DNA from: an uncultured Collinsella sp.
GTDB lineage: Bacteria > Actinomycetota > Coriobacteriia > Coriobacteriales > Coriobacteriaceae
Assembly (NCBI GenBank): GCA_902494935.1
Contig: CABUVH010000073.1
Coordinates: 1 to 9,662, forward strand
DNA length: 9,662 bases
Reading direction: 5' to 3'
Shown here: positions 1-5,875 of the stretch, piece by piece
How the letters are laid out: every line of letters starts with the position of its first letter
How positions within the stretch are numbered: position 1 is the stretch's first letter
The notes under the pieces: generated by a model
The model's input: only the letters and a program-made list of their open reading frames with translations
What the model was told of the DNA's origin: nothing
Database searches by the model: none
Made by a program: the position numbers and the translations under genes

Positions 1-2
1 CC

Positions 3-50
3 ACTGAGGGCCGCATAACCCCTGCCGACTACCATCAGCTCGTCCTCTAA
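3..50 (+). other. Possible 3' end of an upstream gene (ambiguous)
   Basis: Read in the frame starting at base 3, the first 48 bases give TEGRITPADYHQLVL followed by TAA at 48-50, which could be the C-terminus of a gene entering from the left. A palindromic repeat starts right at the stop, a common position for such repeats. Against this, the stretch is very short and uses ATA, a codon not favoured elsewhere here. The minus strand is an equal rival: an ATG at 35-33 preceded by AGAGG would start MVVGRGYAALS and run off the left edge. I cannot decide between them, and both may be chance. Confidence 0.2.
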
Positions 51-94
51 CCACCAACACCTCCACAAAGGTGCCTGTCCCCAATGTGGTGGTT
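49..94. repeat. REP-like palindromic element
   Basis: An 8-bp inverted repeat (49-56 AACCACCA with 87-94 TGGTGGTT) encloses a smaller stem (58-62 CACCT with 69-73 AGGTG) and the sequence GGTGCCTGTCCCC at 70-82. An alternative pairing joins CCACA (63-67) to TGTGG (85-89). The GTGCCTGTCCCC core is, as I recall, typical of REP-type repeats mobilised by IS200-like (RAYT) transposases in several phyla; no such transposase is in this window. The reverse complement of the core shares GGGGACAGG with the element at 9419-9497. Confidence 0.5.
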
Positions 95-107
95 TGGAAC
101 ATGTGGA

Positions 108-210
108 CGAAACAGCTTCGAAACACGCGATTTGTACCTCGAGCGCTCAAAAACGCTTCTACCTGCATCGTAATCAAAACGAAACATCTGCTTGTCGGCT
201 TATGCGAAAC
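108..210 (+). promoter_or_regulatory. GAAAC repeat cluster, candidate operator region of gdhA
   Basis: The motif CGAAAC occurs four times, at 108-113, 119-124, 180-185 and 205-210. The first two GAAAC cores are separated by exactly 6 bases (11-bp period). The third is preceded at the same spacing by GTAAT (170-174). GTnAC-n6-GAAAC is the box bound by the OmpR-family nitrogen regulator GlnR of other Actinomycetota, and 11-bp direct repeats are typical of OmpR/PhoB-family operators. The fourth copy falls where the -35 hexamer of the candidate gdhA promoter should be, which would suit an activator-dependent promoter. That a GlnR-like protein binds here is inference; none is encoded in the window. 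Confidence 0.4.
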
Positions 211-234
211 TTTGCTGCAACAGTGCGATATTAT
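206..234 (+). promoter_or_regulatory. Candidate gdhA promoter
   Basis: TATTAT at 229-234 is a good -10 match. Seventeen bases upstream, the -35 position (206-211) reads GAAACT, a poor -35 but part of the GAAAC series. This would place the transcript start near 241 and give a leader of roughly 65 nt. TTGCTG (212-217) with an 18-bp spacer to CATACT (236-241) is a weaker alternative. Confidence 0.35.
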
Positions 235-250
235 CCATACTCGATAAAGC

Positions 251-273
251 TCGCGGCGCATGGGGCGCCGCGA
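251..273 (+). other. GC-rich hairpin in the gdhA leader
   Basis: A perfect 9-bp inverted repeat (251-259 TCGCGGCGC, 265-273 GCGCCGCGA) closes a 5-base loop, ATGGG. It lies between the candidate transcript start and the gdhA Shine-Dalgarno site, 25 bases upstream of the latter. A pyrimidine-rich stretch (CCTTTCTTTTCC, 279-290) follows a few bases later, too far and too mixed for a standard terminator. It could be an operator, an mRNA-stability stem or an attenuator remnant. Confidence 0.45.
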
Positions 274-307
274 ACGACACCTTTCTTTTCCATCAATTGG
301 AGGAAGC

Positions 308-1663
308 ATGAGCTACACGCAGAAAGTTCTCGAAGAGCTCAAGGCCCGCTATCCCGAGCAGCCTGAGTTCATCCAGGCCGCGACTGAGATTCTCGGCACC
401 ATCCAGCCGGCGCTCGACGCCCACCCCGAGTACGAGGAGGCCGCCCTGCTGGAGCGCCTCGTCGAGCCCGAGCGCATCGTCATGTTCCGTGTCCCCTGGG
501 TCGACGACCAGGGCAAGGTCCAGGTCAACCGCGGCTACCGCGTCGAGTTCAACTCTGCCATTGGACCCTACAAGGGCGGCCTGCGCTTTAACCCGACGGT
601 CACCCTGGGCATGCTCAAGTTCCTGGGCCTGGAGCAGATCCTCAAGAACAGCCTGACCACCCTTCCCATGGGCGGCGGCAAGGGCGGCTCCGACTTTGAC
701 CCCAAGGGTAAGTCCAACAACGAGATCATGCACTTCTGCCAGTCCTTCATGACCGAGCTCTATCGCCACATCGGCCCCAACACCGACGTTCCCGCCGGCG
801 ACCTGGGCGTTGGCGGCCGCGAGGTTGCCTACCTGTTCGGTCAGTACAAGCGCCTGACCAACGAGTGGACCGGCGTCCTCACCGGCAAGGGCCTCTCCTT
901 TGGCGGCTCGCTCGCCCGTACCGAGGCCACCGGTTACGGTCTGGCCTACTTTGTGGACGAGTACCTCAAGAGCCGCGGCGACTCCTTCGAGGGCAAGAAC
1001 GTCGTCGTTCACGGCTCCGGCAACGTCGCTATCTACGCGGTCCAGAAGGTCACTCAGCTCGGCGGCAAGGTGCTCGCCTGCTCCGATACCCACGGCTGGG
1101 TCGAGGATCCCGACGGCATCGACTACACCGTGCTCGAGCTCATCTACAACAAGAAGCGCTCTGGCCACGACAAGGGCGTTACGCTCGCTATGTACGTTGA
1201 CGAGAGGCCCAGCGCCGTGTGGCACGAGGGCGACGGCCGCGGCGTGTGGCAGCTTCCCTGCGATATCGCGCTGCCCTGCGCTCGCGAGAACACGCTGCTG
1301 CTCGAGGACGCCCAGGCGCTCGTCGCCAACGGCTGCACGGTGGTCGGCGAGGGCGCGAACATGCCTACGACCATCGAGGCCACGACCTACTTCCAGGAGA
1401 ACGGCGTCGCCTTTATGCCCGGCAAGGCTGCCAACGCCGGCGGCGTACTCGTATCCGGCCTGGAGATGAGCCAGAATGCCGAGCACCTGTCCTGGACCTT
1501 CGAGGAGGTCGACGGCAAGCTCGAGCAGCTCATGCGCGGCATGTTCCACAACGTGGACGACACCGCCAAGGAGTATGGCCAGGAGGGCAACTTTGTCATG
1601 GGCGCCAACATCGCCGGCTTCCTGAAGGTCGCCGATGCCATGCTCGCCCAGGGTGTCTGCTAA
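308..1663 (+). CDS. gdhA: NADP-type glutamate dehydrogenase (GdhA)
   Basis: The gene encodes 451 aa, close to the 447 aa of E. coli GdhA; the enzyme reductively aminates 2-oxoglutarate to glutamate in the cytoplasm, normally as a hexamer. The substrate domain shows GPYKGGLRF with K89, LKN with K113, the catalytic lysine K125 in PMGGGKGGSDF, and the catalytic aspartate D165 in PAGDLGVG, at the same 40-residue spacing as in E. coli. The Rossmann domain has GSGNVA (236-241), and SD at 259-260 is the pattern of NADP-preferring enzymes. The C-terminus GANIAGFLKVADAMLAQGV is near identical to the family. I chose the ATG at 308 because GGAGGA (299-304) precedes it; an in-frame ATG at 260 sits in a hairpin loop without a ribosome site and would add 16 unrelated residues. 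A terminator follows, so the gene is probably monocistronic. Nothing is truncated or unusual in the protein. Confidence 0.97.
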   Translation: MSYTQKVLEELKARYPEQPEFIQAATEILGTIQPALDAHPEYEEAALLERLVEPERIVMFRVPWVDDQGKVQVNRGYRVEFNSAIGPYKGGLRFNPTVTLGMLKFLGLEQILKNSLTTLPMGGGKGGSDFDPKGKSNNEIMHFCQSFMTELYRHIGPNTDVPAGDLGVGGREVAYLFGQYKRLTNEWTGVLTGKGLSFGGSLARTEATGYGLAYFVDEYLKSRGDSFEGKNVVVHGSGNVAIYAVQKVTQLGGKVLACSDTHGWVEDPDGIDYTVLELIYNKKRSGHDKGVTLAMYVDERPSAVWHEGDGRGVWQLPCDIALPCARENTLLLEDAQALVANGCTVVGEGANMPTTIEATTYFQENGVAFMPGKAANAGGVLVSGLEMSQNAEHLSWTFEEVDGKLEQLMRGMFHNVDDTAKEYGQEGNFVMGANIAGFLKVADAMLAQGVC

Positions 1664-1688
1664 TCCCTGCCTGACATAGCATGTGATG

Positions 1689-1720
1689 AGGCTCTCGGCT
1701 CAACGCCGGGAGCCTTTTTT
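1689..1720 (+). terminator. Intrinsic terminator of gdhA
   Basis: An 11-bp stem (1689-1699 AGGCTCTCGGC with 1705-1715 GCCGGGAGCCT, one G-U pair) closes the loop TCAAC and runs straight into TTTTTT (1715-1720). It lies 25 bases after the gdhA stop and is the clearest terminator in the window. Confidence 0.92.
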
Positions 1721-1750
1721 GATCCAAAGGGGACGGAGGAAAACGGATCA
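1720..1750. repeat. Repeat-like fragment with GGGGACGGAGG core
   Basis: TGATCC (1720-1725) and GGATCA (1745-1750) form a 6-bp inverted repeat around AAAGGGGACGGAGGAAAAC. I recall longer palindromes with a GGGGACGGAGGAAAAC arm in Coriobacteriia intergenic DNA; if so, this is half of such an element, abutting the terminator T-tract. It shares GGGGAC with the elements at 49-94 (reverse complement) and 9419-9497. Family membership is from memory and unverified. Confidence 0.4.
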
Positions 1751-1782
1751 TTTTGTCTCGGCATGAGTTGCGGCCCCTCGTT

Positions 1783-1800
1783 TGGTACACTTAAAAGTAC
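1783..1800 (+). promoter_or_regulatory. Extended -10 promoter with overlapping dyad, hydroxylase operon
   Basis: TGGTACACT at 1783-1791 fits an extended -10 (TG, one base, then TACACT) with no clear -35, implying a start near 1798 and a leader of only about 18 nt. Overlapping it is the imperfect dyad GTACACTTAAAAGTAC (1785-1800): GTAC at both ends and ACTT-AA-AAGT inside. A dyad spanning the -10 and start site is a natural repressor position. The regulator is unknown. Confidence 0.4.
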
Positions 1801-1815
1801 TGGACAAGTGGAGAG

Positions 1816-2730
1816 ATGGGGGAGAACGTGCTCAAGTTCGGTTCCTACGTCCGTGTTGGAAACGCGGCCGAAGCCTATGAGCTCTTACAGAAGAACCGCA
1901 ACAACAAGATTGTGGGCGGCGGCATCTGGATGCGCCTGGGTTCGCGTCGTGTGGCGACGGCGATTGACCTTTCGGCCTGCGGACTCGATCAGATCGAGGA
2001 GACCGAGACCGAGTTTCGCATCGGTGCCATGTGCACCCTGCGCCAGCTCGAGCGCCATGCCGAGCTCAACGCGCTTGTCAACAATGTTTTTGAGTTTGCC
2101 GTCCATGACATCGTGGGTGTGCAGCTGCGCAACACCGCCACGGTAGGCGGCAGCATCTACGGCCGTTTTGGTTTCTCGGACGTGCTCTCGGCCTTCCTGG
2201 CGCTCGATTCGTATGTTGAGCTGACGGGTGCCGGCCGCGTGCCGCTCGCGGAGTTCGTGCGGATGGGCTACGTTCGCGACGTGATCGAGCACGTCGTGGT
2301 CGTTAAGCACGACTACCGCGCGAGCTATGAGGCCGTGCGCAAGGCCGCGACCGACTTCCCCTCGCTTAATGTCACTGCTGCTTGGTGGGACAACTCCTGG
2401 CACGTCACCGTGGGTGCCCGTCCGCTGCGCTCGACCCTGCTGCAGGGCGAGGCATGCGGCCTGGTGAACGAGCAGCCTTCCGAGGACGAGCTGCGCGCCC
2501 TAGCCGCATCCGTGCGTGCCCTGAGCTACGGCACCAACCTGTGGGGCTCGGCCGACTACCGCCGCTGCATCTCGGCCCCGCTTGCCGTGCAGGCCGTGCG
2601 CCGCGCCGCCGGCATTGAGCTTTCGGCCGCGCTTGCCCGCGAGCTCGAGACCGTGCAAGTGCCTAAGTTTGCCACGGACGAGTATTCCTGCCGCCGCGTG
2701 CCCGGCGTCGATTCTAGCGAGGTGCGCTAA
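1816..2730 (+). CDS. FAD-binding subunit of a molybdenum hydroxylase (YgfM/CoxM-like)
   Basis: The 304-aa product is the flavin subunit of a xanthine dehydrogenase-family enzyme, passing electrons from the Fe-S clusters of its partner to NAD+ or another acceptor. The N-terminal FAD domain has the loop VGGGIW (33-38) and the second flavin-binding segment TVGGSI (109-114), followed by FGFSD where most members have a proline- or alanine-rich stretch. The C-terminal domain of the CoxM type ends around SADYRRCISAPLAVQAVRRA (about 249-268). No signal peptide or membrane segment is seen, so it is cytoplasmic. The stop overlaps the next start (TAATG), indicating translational coupling. The start is uncertain: ATG 1816 has GGAG only 2 bases away, while GTG 1828, preceded by GGGGGAG, would give a 300-aa protein beginning MLKFGSYV. 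The flavin role is clear; the substrate is not. Confidence 0.88.
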   Translation: MGENVLKFGSYVRVGNAAEAYELLQKNRNNKIVGGGIWMRLGSRRVATAIDLSACGLDQIEETETEFRIGAMCTLRQLERHAELNALVNNVFEFAVHDIVGVQLRNTATVGGSIYGRFGFSDVLSAFLALDSYVELTGAGRVPLAEFVRMGYVRDVIEHVVVVKHDYRASYEAVRKAATDFPSLNVTAAWWDNSWHVTVGARPLRSTLLQGEACGLVNEQPSEDELRALAASVRALSYGTNLWGSADYRRCISAPLAVQAVRRAAGIELSAALARELETVQVPKFATDEYSCRRVPGVDSSEVR

Positions 2731-5561
2731 TGGCTGCCAAACTCATCGATCTTTCCTTTACGCTCAACGGCCGTAAGGTCAAGGTTCAGATTGCCCCCGA
2801 CACCATGCTCTTCGCGCTGCTGCGCGAGCAGGGTTGCGCGTCGGTGCGCTGTGCCTGCGAAACCACCAACTGCGGCCTGTGCACGGTGTGGCTCGACGGC
2901 GACCCGGTGCTGAGCTGCTCGGTTCCCGCCGCCCGTGTTGAGGGACACACCATCACCACGCTTGAGGGCCTTAAGGTCGAGTCCGAGGCACTGGCCCGTG
3001 CAATGGCTGCCGAAGGCGCTGAGCAGTGCGGTTTTTGCGCCCCCGGCCTCATCATGAACGTGCTGGCGCTCGCCCGCGCCGCCAAGGAGGATCCGAGCCT
3101 CGTCGCAACGCGCGAGGAGCTCTCGCGCCAGCTCGCCGGCAACCTGTGCCGTTGCAGCGGCTACGAGAGCCAGCTGCGCGCCATCGTCCGCTTCCTCAAC
3201 GAGTCCGGCGTGCAGGTGGGCTTTGAGATGCCCGAGCTGCCGGTCAACGACACCAGCTGCGACGGCGTCTCGTACAAGCAAATCACCCACAAGCAGCCCA
3301 AGAAGGATTCGAAGGCTCTGCTCGAGGGCCGTCCCGTCTACACGGGCGATATGGTGCCCGCCGGCGCGCTCATCGTCAAACTCAAGCGCAGCCCGTATGC
3401 TCGCGCCAAGATCCGCTCCATCGACACCTCGCGCGCCCTGAAGGTGCCCGGCGTGGTGGGTGTCTACACCTACGAGGACGTGCCCAAGCGCCGCTTTACC
3501 ATCGCCGGCCAGAGCTATCCGCAGCCTAGTCCCTACGACCGCCTGATCCTCGAGAACCTGGTGCGCTACCAAAACGAGGAGGTGGCGATCGTCGCCGCCG
3601 AGACCGAGGAGGCCGCCGATAAGGCACTCAAGCTCATCAAGGTCGACTACGAGGTACTCGAGCCCCTGCTCGACTTTACCCAGGCGCTCGATAACGACAT
3701 CGTGGTACACCCCGAGGGCGACGTGACCTTTATGTTCCCGCAGGGCGGCGACGTTGCTCGCAATCTGGTGTGCAGCGGTACCAGTGATTTTGGCGATCTG
3801 GACGAGGCCTTCGCCCAGAGCGACATCGTCTTTGAGCGCACTTACACCAGCCAGGCCACGCAGACCGCGCCCATGGAGACCTTCCGCGCCTTCGCGACGA
3901 CCGACGCGTTCGGCCGCATCTCGGTGACCACCTCCACGCAGGTGCCTTTCCACGTGCGCCGCATGGTCGCGCAGTCGCTCGACATTCCGCAGTCGCAGGT
4001 GCAGGTCATTAAGCCGCGCATCGGCGGCGGCTTTGGCTCCAAGCAGACGGGCTGCTGTGAGATCTTCGTGGCATTCGTTACCCAGCAGACCGGCCGTCCG
4101 AGCTACTGCTGCTACACCCGCGAGGAGACCATCACCGCGGGCAACTCGCGCCACCAGATGCAGATGACCGTTAAGATGGGCGCCATGAACGACGGCACCA
4201 TTACAGCCATCGACCTGCATACGCTGTCCAACGCCGGCGCGTACGGCGAGCACGCCACCACGACGATCGGCCTTTCGGGTCATAAGAGCCTGCCCATCTA
4301 CAACCACGTAAAGGCGAGCCGCTTTAGGTGGGACGCCGTCTACACCAACACCAACCGCGGCGGCGCGTATCGCGGCTATGGTGCCACCCAGGGCCAGTTT
4401 GCCGTGGAGAGCGCCGTCAACGAGCTCGCCGACATGCTGCACATGGACCCCGCCGACCTGCGCCTTAAGAACATGGTGCGCGAGGGCGAGGTCATGCCGC
4501 AGTACTACAACGAGAAGCTCAACGCCTGCGCACTCGACCGCTGCCTGCTGCGCGCGATGGACATGATCGGTTGGCGCGACAAGCCGCTGGCCGTCGACCT
4601 GGGCGACCGCGTGCGCGCCCTGGGCTGCGCGCTCACCATGCAGGGCTCGGGCATTTCCAACGTGGATATCGCCGGCATCGACATGCGCCTGGAGGAAGAT
4701 GGCTTCATTACCATCGGCACCGGCGCCACCGATAACGGCATGGGCGTCGACACGATCCTGGCGCAGATTGCCGCCGAGGAGCTGGGCGTGGAGAGTTCGC
4801 TGATCGTGGTGCGCGGCGTGGACACCGACGTGTCGCCGTTCGACGCCGGCTCGTACGCGAGCTCGGGCACGTACGTGACGGGCCTGGCAGCCAAGAACGC
4901 CGCGACCGAGCTGCGCGAGAAGATCTGCGCCAAGGCCGCCCAGATGTGGGACGTGGACGCCGCCGACGTGGTCTTCGATGGCCAGTACGTGCGCCTGTCC
5001 GACGAACGTGCCGCGCGCGAGCAGAACCGCTACCTCACGCTGCGCGACTTTGCCAACCTGTGCGTAAAGAACATCGCGGGCGGCGACGCGCTCACCTCGC
5101 ATGCCTCTGCCTGCCTGCCCGTTTCGCCTCCGCCGTTTATGGCCGGCATTGCCGAGGTCGAGGTCGACAAGGCCACCGGCAAGGTGACCGTGGTGGACTA
5201 CGTGGCGGCTGTGGACTGCGGCACCGTTATCAACGAGGCGCTCGCGCGCGTCCAGGCCGAGGGCGGCATTGCCCAGGGTATCGGCCACGCGCTCTATGAG
5301 ATTGTCGAGCACGATGACCGCGGCCGCCTGCGCACCGGCAACTTTATGAGCTACAAGCTGCCCACGCGCCTGGATATCGGCAGCATTCGCGTGGCCTTTG
5401 AGCCGAGCTACGAGCCGACGGGCCCGTTTGGCGCCAAGTCGATCGGCGAGGTCGTCATCAACACGCCGCTCGCCGCCGTGGCCTCGGCCGTGGCGCACGC
5501 CACCGGCCATCAGGTTCGCTCACTGCCCATCACGCCCGAGAAGGCCCTGCTGGGGGAGTAG
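2730..5561 (+). CDS. Fused [2Fe-2S]/molybdopterin hydroxylase subunit (XdhD-like)
   Basis: This 943-aa protein joins the iron-sulfur and molybdenum subunits of a xanthine dehydrogenase-family hydroxylase. Residues 1-75 are a plant-type [2Fe-2S] domain with C43, C48, C51 and C63. Residues 76-155 are the second Fe-S domain, with QCGFCAPG (C100, C103) and LCRCSGY (C140, C142). From about 200 the molybdopterin domains follow: GGGFGSKQ (432-439), GGAYRGYG (544-551) and GPFGAKSIGE near the end, where E907 aligns with the catalytic glutamate. The Mo part resembles, as I recall it, E. coli XdhD (956 aa), a putative selenium-dependent hydroxylase paired with a separate FAD protein, YgfM. XdhD's own Fe-S cysteines are largely lost, but here all eight are present. 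The order also matches D. gigas aldehyde oxidoreductase. Paired cysteines (442-443, 460-461) lie just after the cofactor loop. Purine oxidation is plausible, not proven; no maturation gene is in the window. Confidence 0.92.
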   Translation: MAAKLIDLSFTLNGRKVKVQIAPDTMLFALLREQGCASVRCACETTNCGLCTVWLDGDPVLSCSVPAARVEGHTITTLEGLKVESEALARAMAAEGAEQCGFCAPGLIMNVLALARAAKEDPSLVATREELSRQLAGNLCRCSGYESQLRAIVRFLNESGVQVGFEMPELPVNDTSCDGVSYKQITHKQPKKDSKALLEGRPVYTGDMVPAGALIVKLKRSPYARAKIRSIDTSRALKVPGVVGVYTYEDVPKRRFTIAGQSYPQPSPYDRLILENLVRYQNEEVAIVAAETEEAADKALKLIKVDYEVLEPLLDFTQALDNDIVVHPEGDVTFMFPQGGDVARNLVCSGTSDFGDLDEAFAQSDIVFERTYTSQATQTAPMETFRAFATTDAFGRISVTTSTQVPFHVRRMVAQSLDIPQSQVQVIKPRIGGGFGSKQTGCCEIFVAFVTQQTGRPSYCCYTREETITAGNSRHQMQMTVKMGAMNDGTITAIDLHTLSNAGAYGEHATTTIGLSGHKSLPIYNHVKASRFRWDAVYTNTNRGGAYRGYGATQGQFAVESAVNELADMLHMDPADLRLKNMVREGEVMPQYYNEKLNACALDRCLLRAMDMIGWRDKPLAVDLGDRVRALGCALTMQGSGISNVDIAGIDMRLEEDGFITIGTGATDNGMGVDTILAQIAAEELGVESSLIVVRGVDTDVSPFDAGSYASSGTYVTGLAAKNAATELREKICAKAAQMWDVDAADVVFDGQYVRLSDERAAREQNRYLTLRDFANLCVKNIAGGDALTSHASACLPVSPPPFMAGIAEVEVDKATGKVTVVDYVAAVDCGTVINEALARVQAEGGIAQGIGHALYEIVEHDDRGRLRTGNFMSYKLPTRLDIGSIRVAFEPSYEPTGPFGAKSIGEVVINTPLAAVASAVAHATGHQVRSLPITPEKALLGE

Positions 5562-5590
5562 CGGGTCGGCGAACAAGTCGTAATTGGCGG

Positions 5591-5615
5591 GGCGGGGCAA
5601 CTCGTCCCGCCTTTT
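5591..5615 (+). terminator. Intrinsic terminator of the hydroxylase operon
   Basis: An 8-bp stem (5591-5598 GGCGGGGC with 5604-5611 GTCCCGCC, one G-U pair) closes the loop AACTC and is followed by TTTT (5612-5615). A second GGCGGGG copy at 5586-5592 allows a shifted pairing. It lies 30 bases after the stop codon and shows that the two-gene operon ends here. Confidence 0.82.
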
Positions 5616-5676
5616 GCACTCGTGGTGAGGTCGTGAGCTTGTAAAAGGTGTGCGTGCGCTTGCCGTTCGTATCTGC

Positions 5677-5682
5677 TATCAT
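5677..5682 (+). promoter_or_regulatory. Candidate -10 for tRNA-Leu
   Basis: TATCAT lies 19 bases before the tRNA 5' end, the right distance for a short 5' extension removed by RNase P. No convincing -35 is seen at 16-18 bp: TTGCCG (5660-5665) is too close, at 11 bp. Confidence 0.35.
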
Positions 5683-5701
5683 TCCTAGTCTGTGCGCTCA
5701 T

Positions 5702-5785
5702 GCGGGCGTGGCGGAATTGGTAGACGCGCCAGATTTAGGTTCTGGTGGGATTCCCGTGAAGGTTCGAGTCCTTTCGCCCGCACCA
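5702..5785 (+). tRNA. tRNA-Leu, anticodon UAG
   Basis: A complete 84-base tRNA with encoded CCA (5783-5785). The acceptor stem pairs 5702-5708 (GCGGGCG) with 5775-5781 (CGCCCGC), with discriminator A at 5782, as expected for leucine. The anticodon arm is 5729-5745: stem CCAGA/TCTGG, loop TTTAGGT, anticodon TAG at 5736-5738, reading CUN codons and chiefly CUA. The variable arm (5746-5757) is long, as in class II tRNAs. The T arm is 5758-5774 with loop TTCGAGT. An open reading frame runs through the tRNA into tig, but it is not coding here. Confidence 0.97.
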
Positions 5786-5793
5786 ACGCACCC

Positions 5794-5818
5794 GCGTCGG
5801 CTTATGCCCTCGCGACGC
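5794..5818 (+). other. Short hairpin downstream of tRNA-Leu
   Basis: GCGTCG (5794-5799) pairs with CGACGC (5813-5818) across a 13-base loop, followed by TTGTTG rather than a clean T-run. It may weakly terminate or process the tRNA transcript. Read-through from the tRNA into tig cannot be excluded. Confidence 0.3.
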
Positions 5819-5821
5819 TTG

Positions 5822-5851
5822 TTGCATAAAGGTACCAGCACCTCAGATAAG
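5822..5851 (+). promoter_or_regulatory. Weak candidate tig promoter
   Basis: TTGCAT (5822-5827) and GATAAG (5846-5851) are separated by 18 bp, predicting a start near 5857, just upstream of the tig ribosome site. Both hexamers are imperfect. The alternative is transcription from the tRNA promoter. Confidence 0.3.
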
Positions 5852-5863
5852 CTGGGCAGTATG

Positions 5864-5869
5864 AGGAGG
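5864..5869 (+). promoter_or_regulatory. Shine-Dalgarno site that fixes the tig start
   Basis: AGGAGG lies 6 bases before the TTG at 5876, an ideal spacing. It is only 2 bases from the in-frame GTG at 5873 and lies downstream of the in-frame ATG at 5861, whose own upstream region has no ribosome site. This supports initiation at TTG. Confidence 0.7.
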
Positions 5870-5875
5870 AACGTG

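Noticed and set aside
94..366. 90-codon open frame overlapping the gdhA start
   Set aside because: It has no ribosome site or recognisable family, runs out of frame into gdhA, and covers the regulatory region.
293..1549. 418-codon open frame antisense to gdhA
   Set aside because: Same codon-bias artefact; repetitive A/G/V/L/D composition and no motif, while the sense strand encodes a complete GDH.
2727..5510. 927-codon open frame antisense to the Fe-S/Mo hydroxylase gene
   Set aside because: It mirrors the codon bias of the real gene: GC-rich third positions avoid stops on the opposite strand. The translation is low-complexity (many G, A, V, L, H, R), has no recognisable domain, and the sense frame carries clear cofactor motifs.
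5648..5875. N-terminal extension of trigger factor through tRNA-Leu
   Set aside because: The frame is open by chance across a complete, well-folded tRNA gene. The AGGAGG at 5864-5869 and alignment with E. coli trigger factor place the start at 5876.
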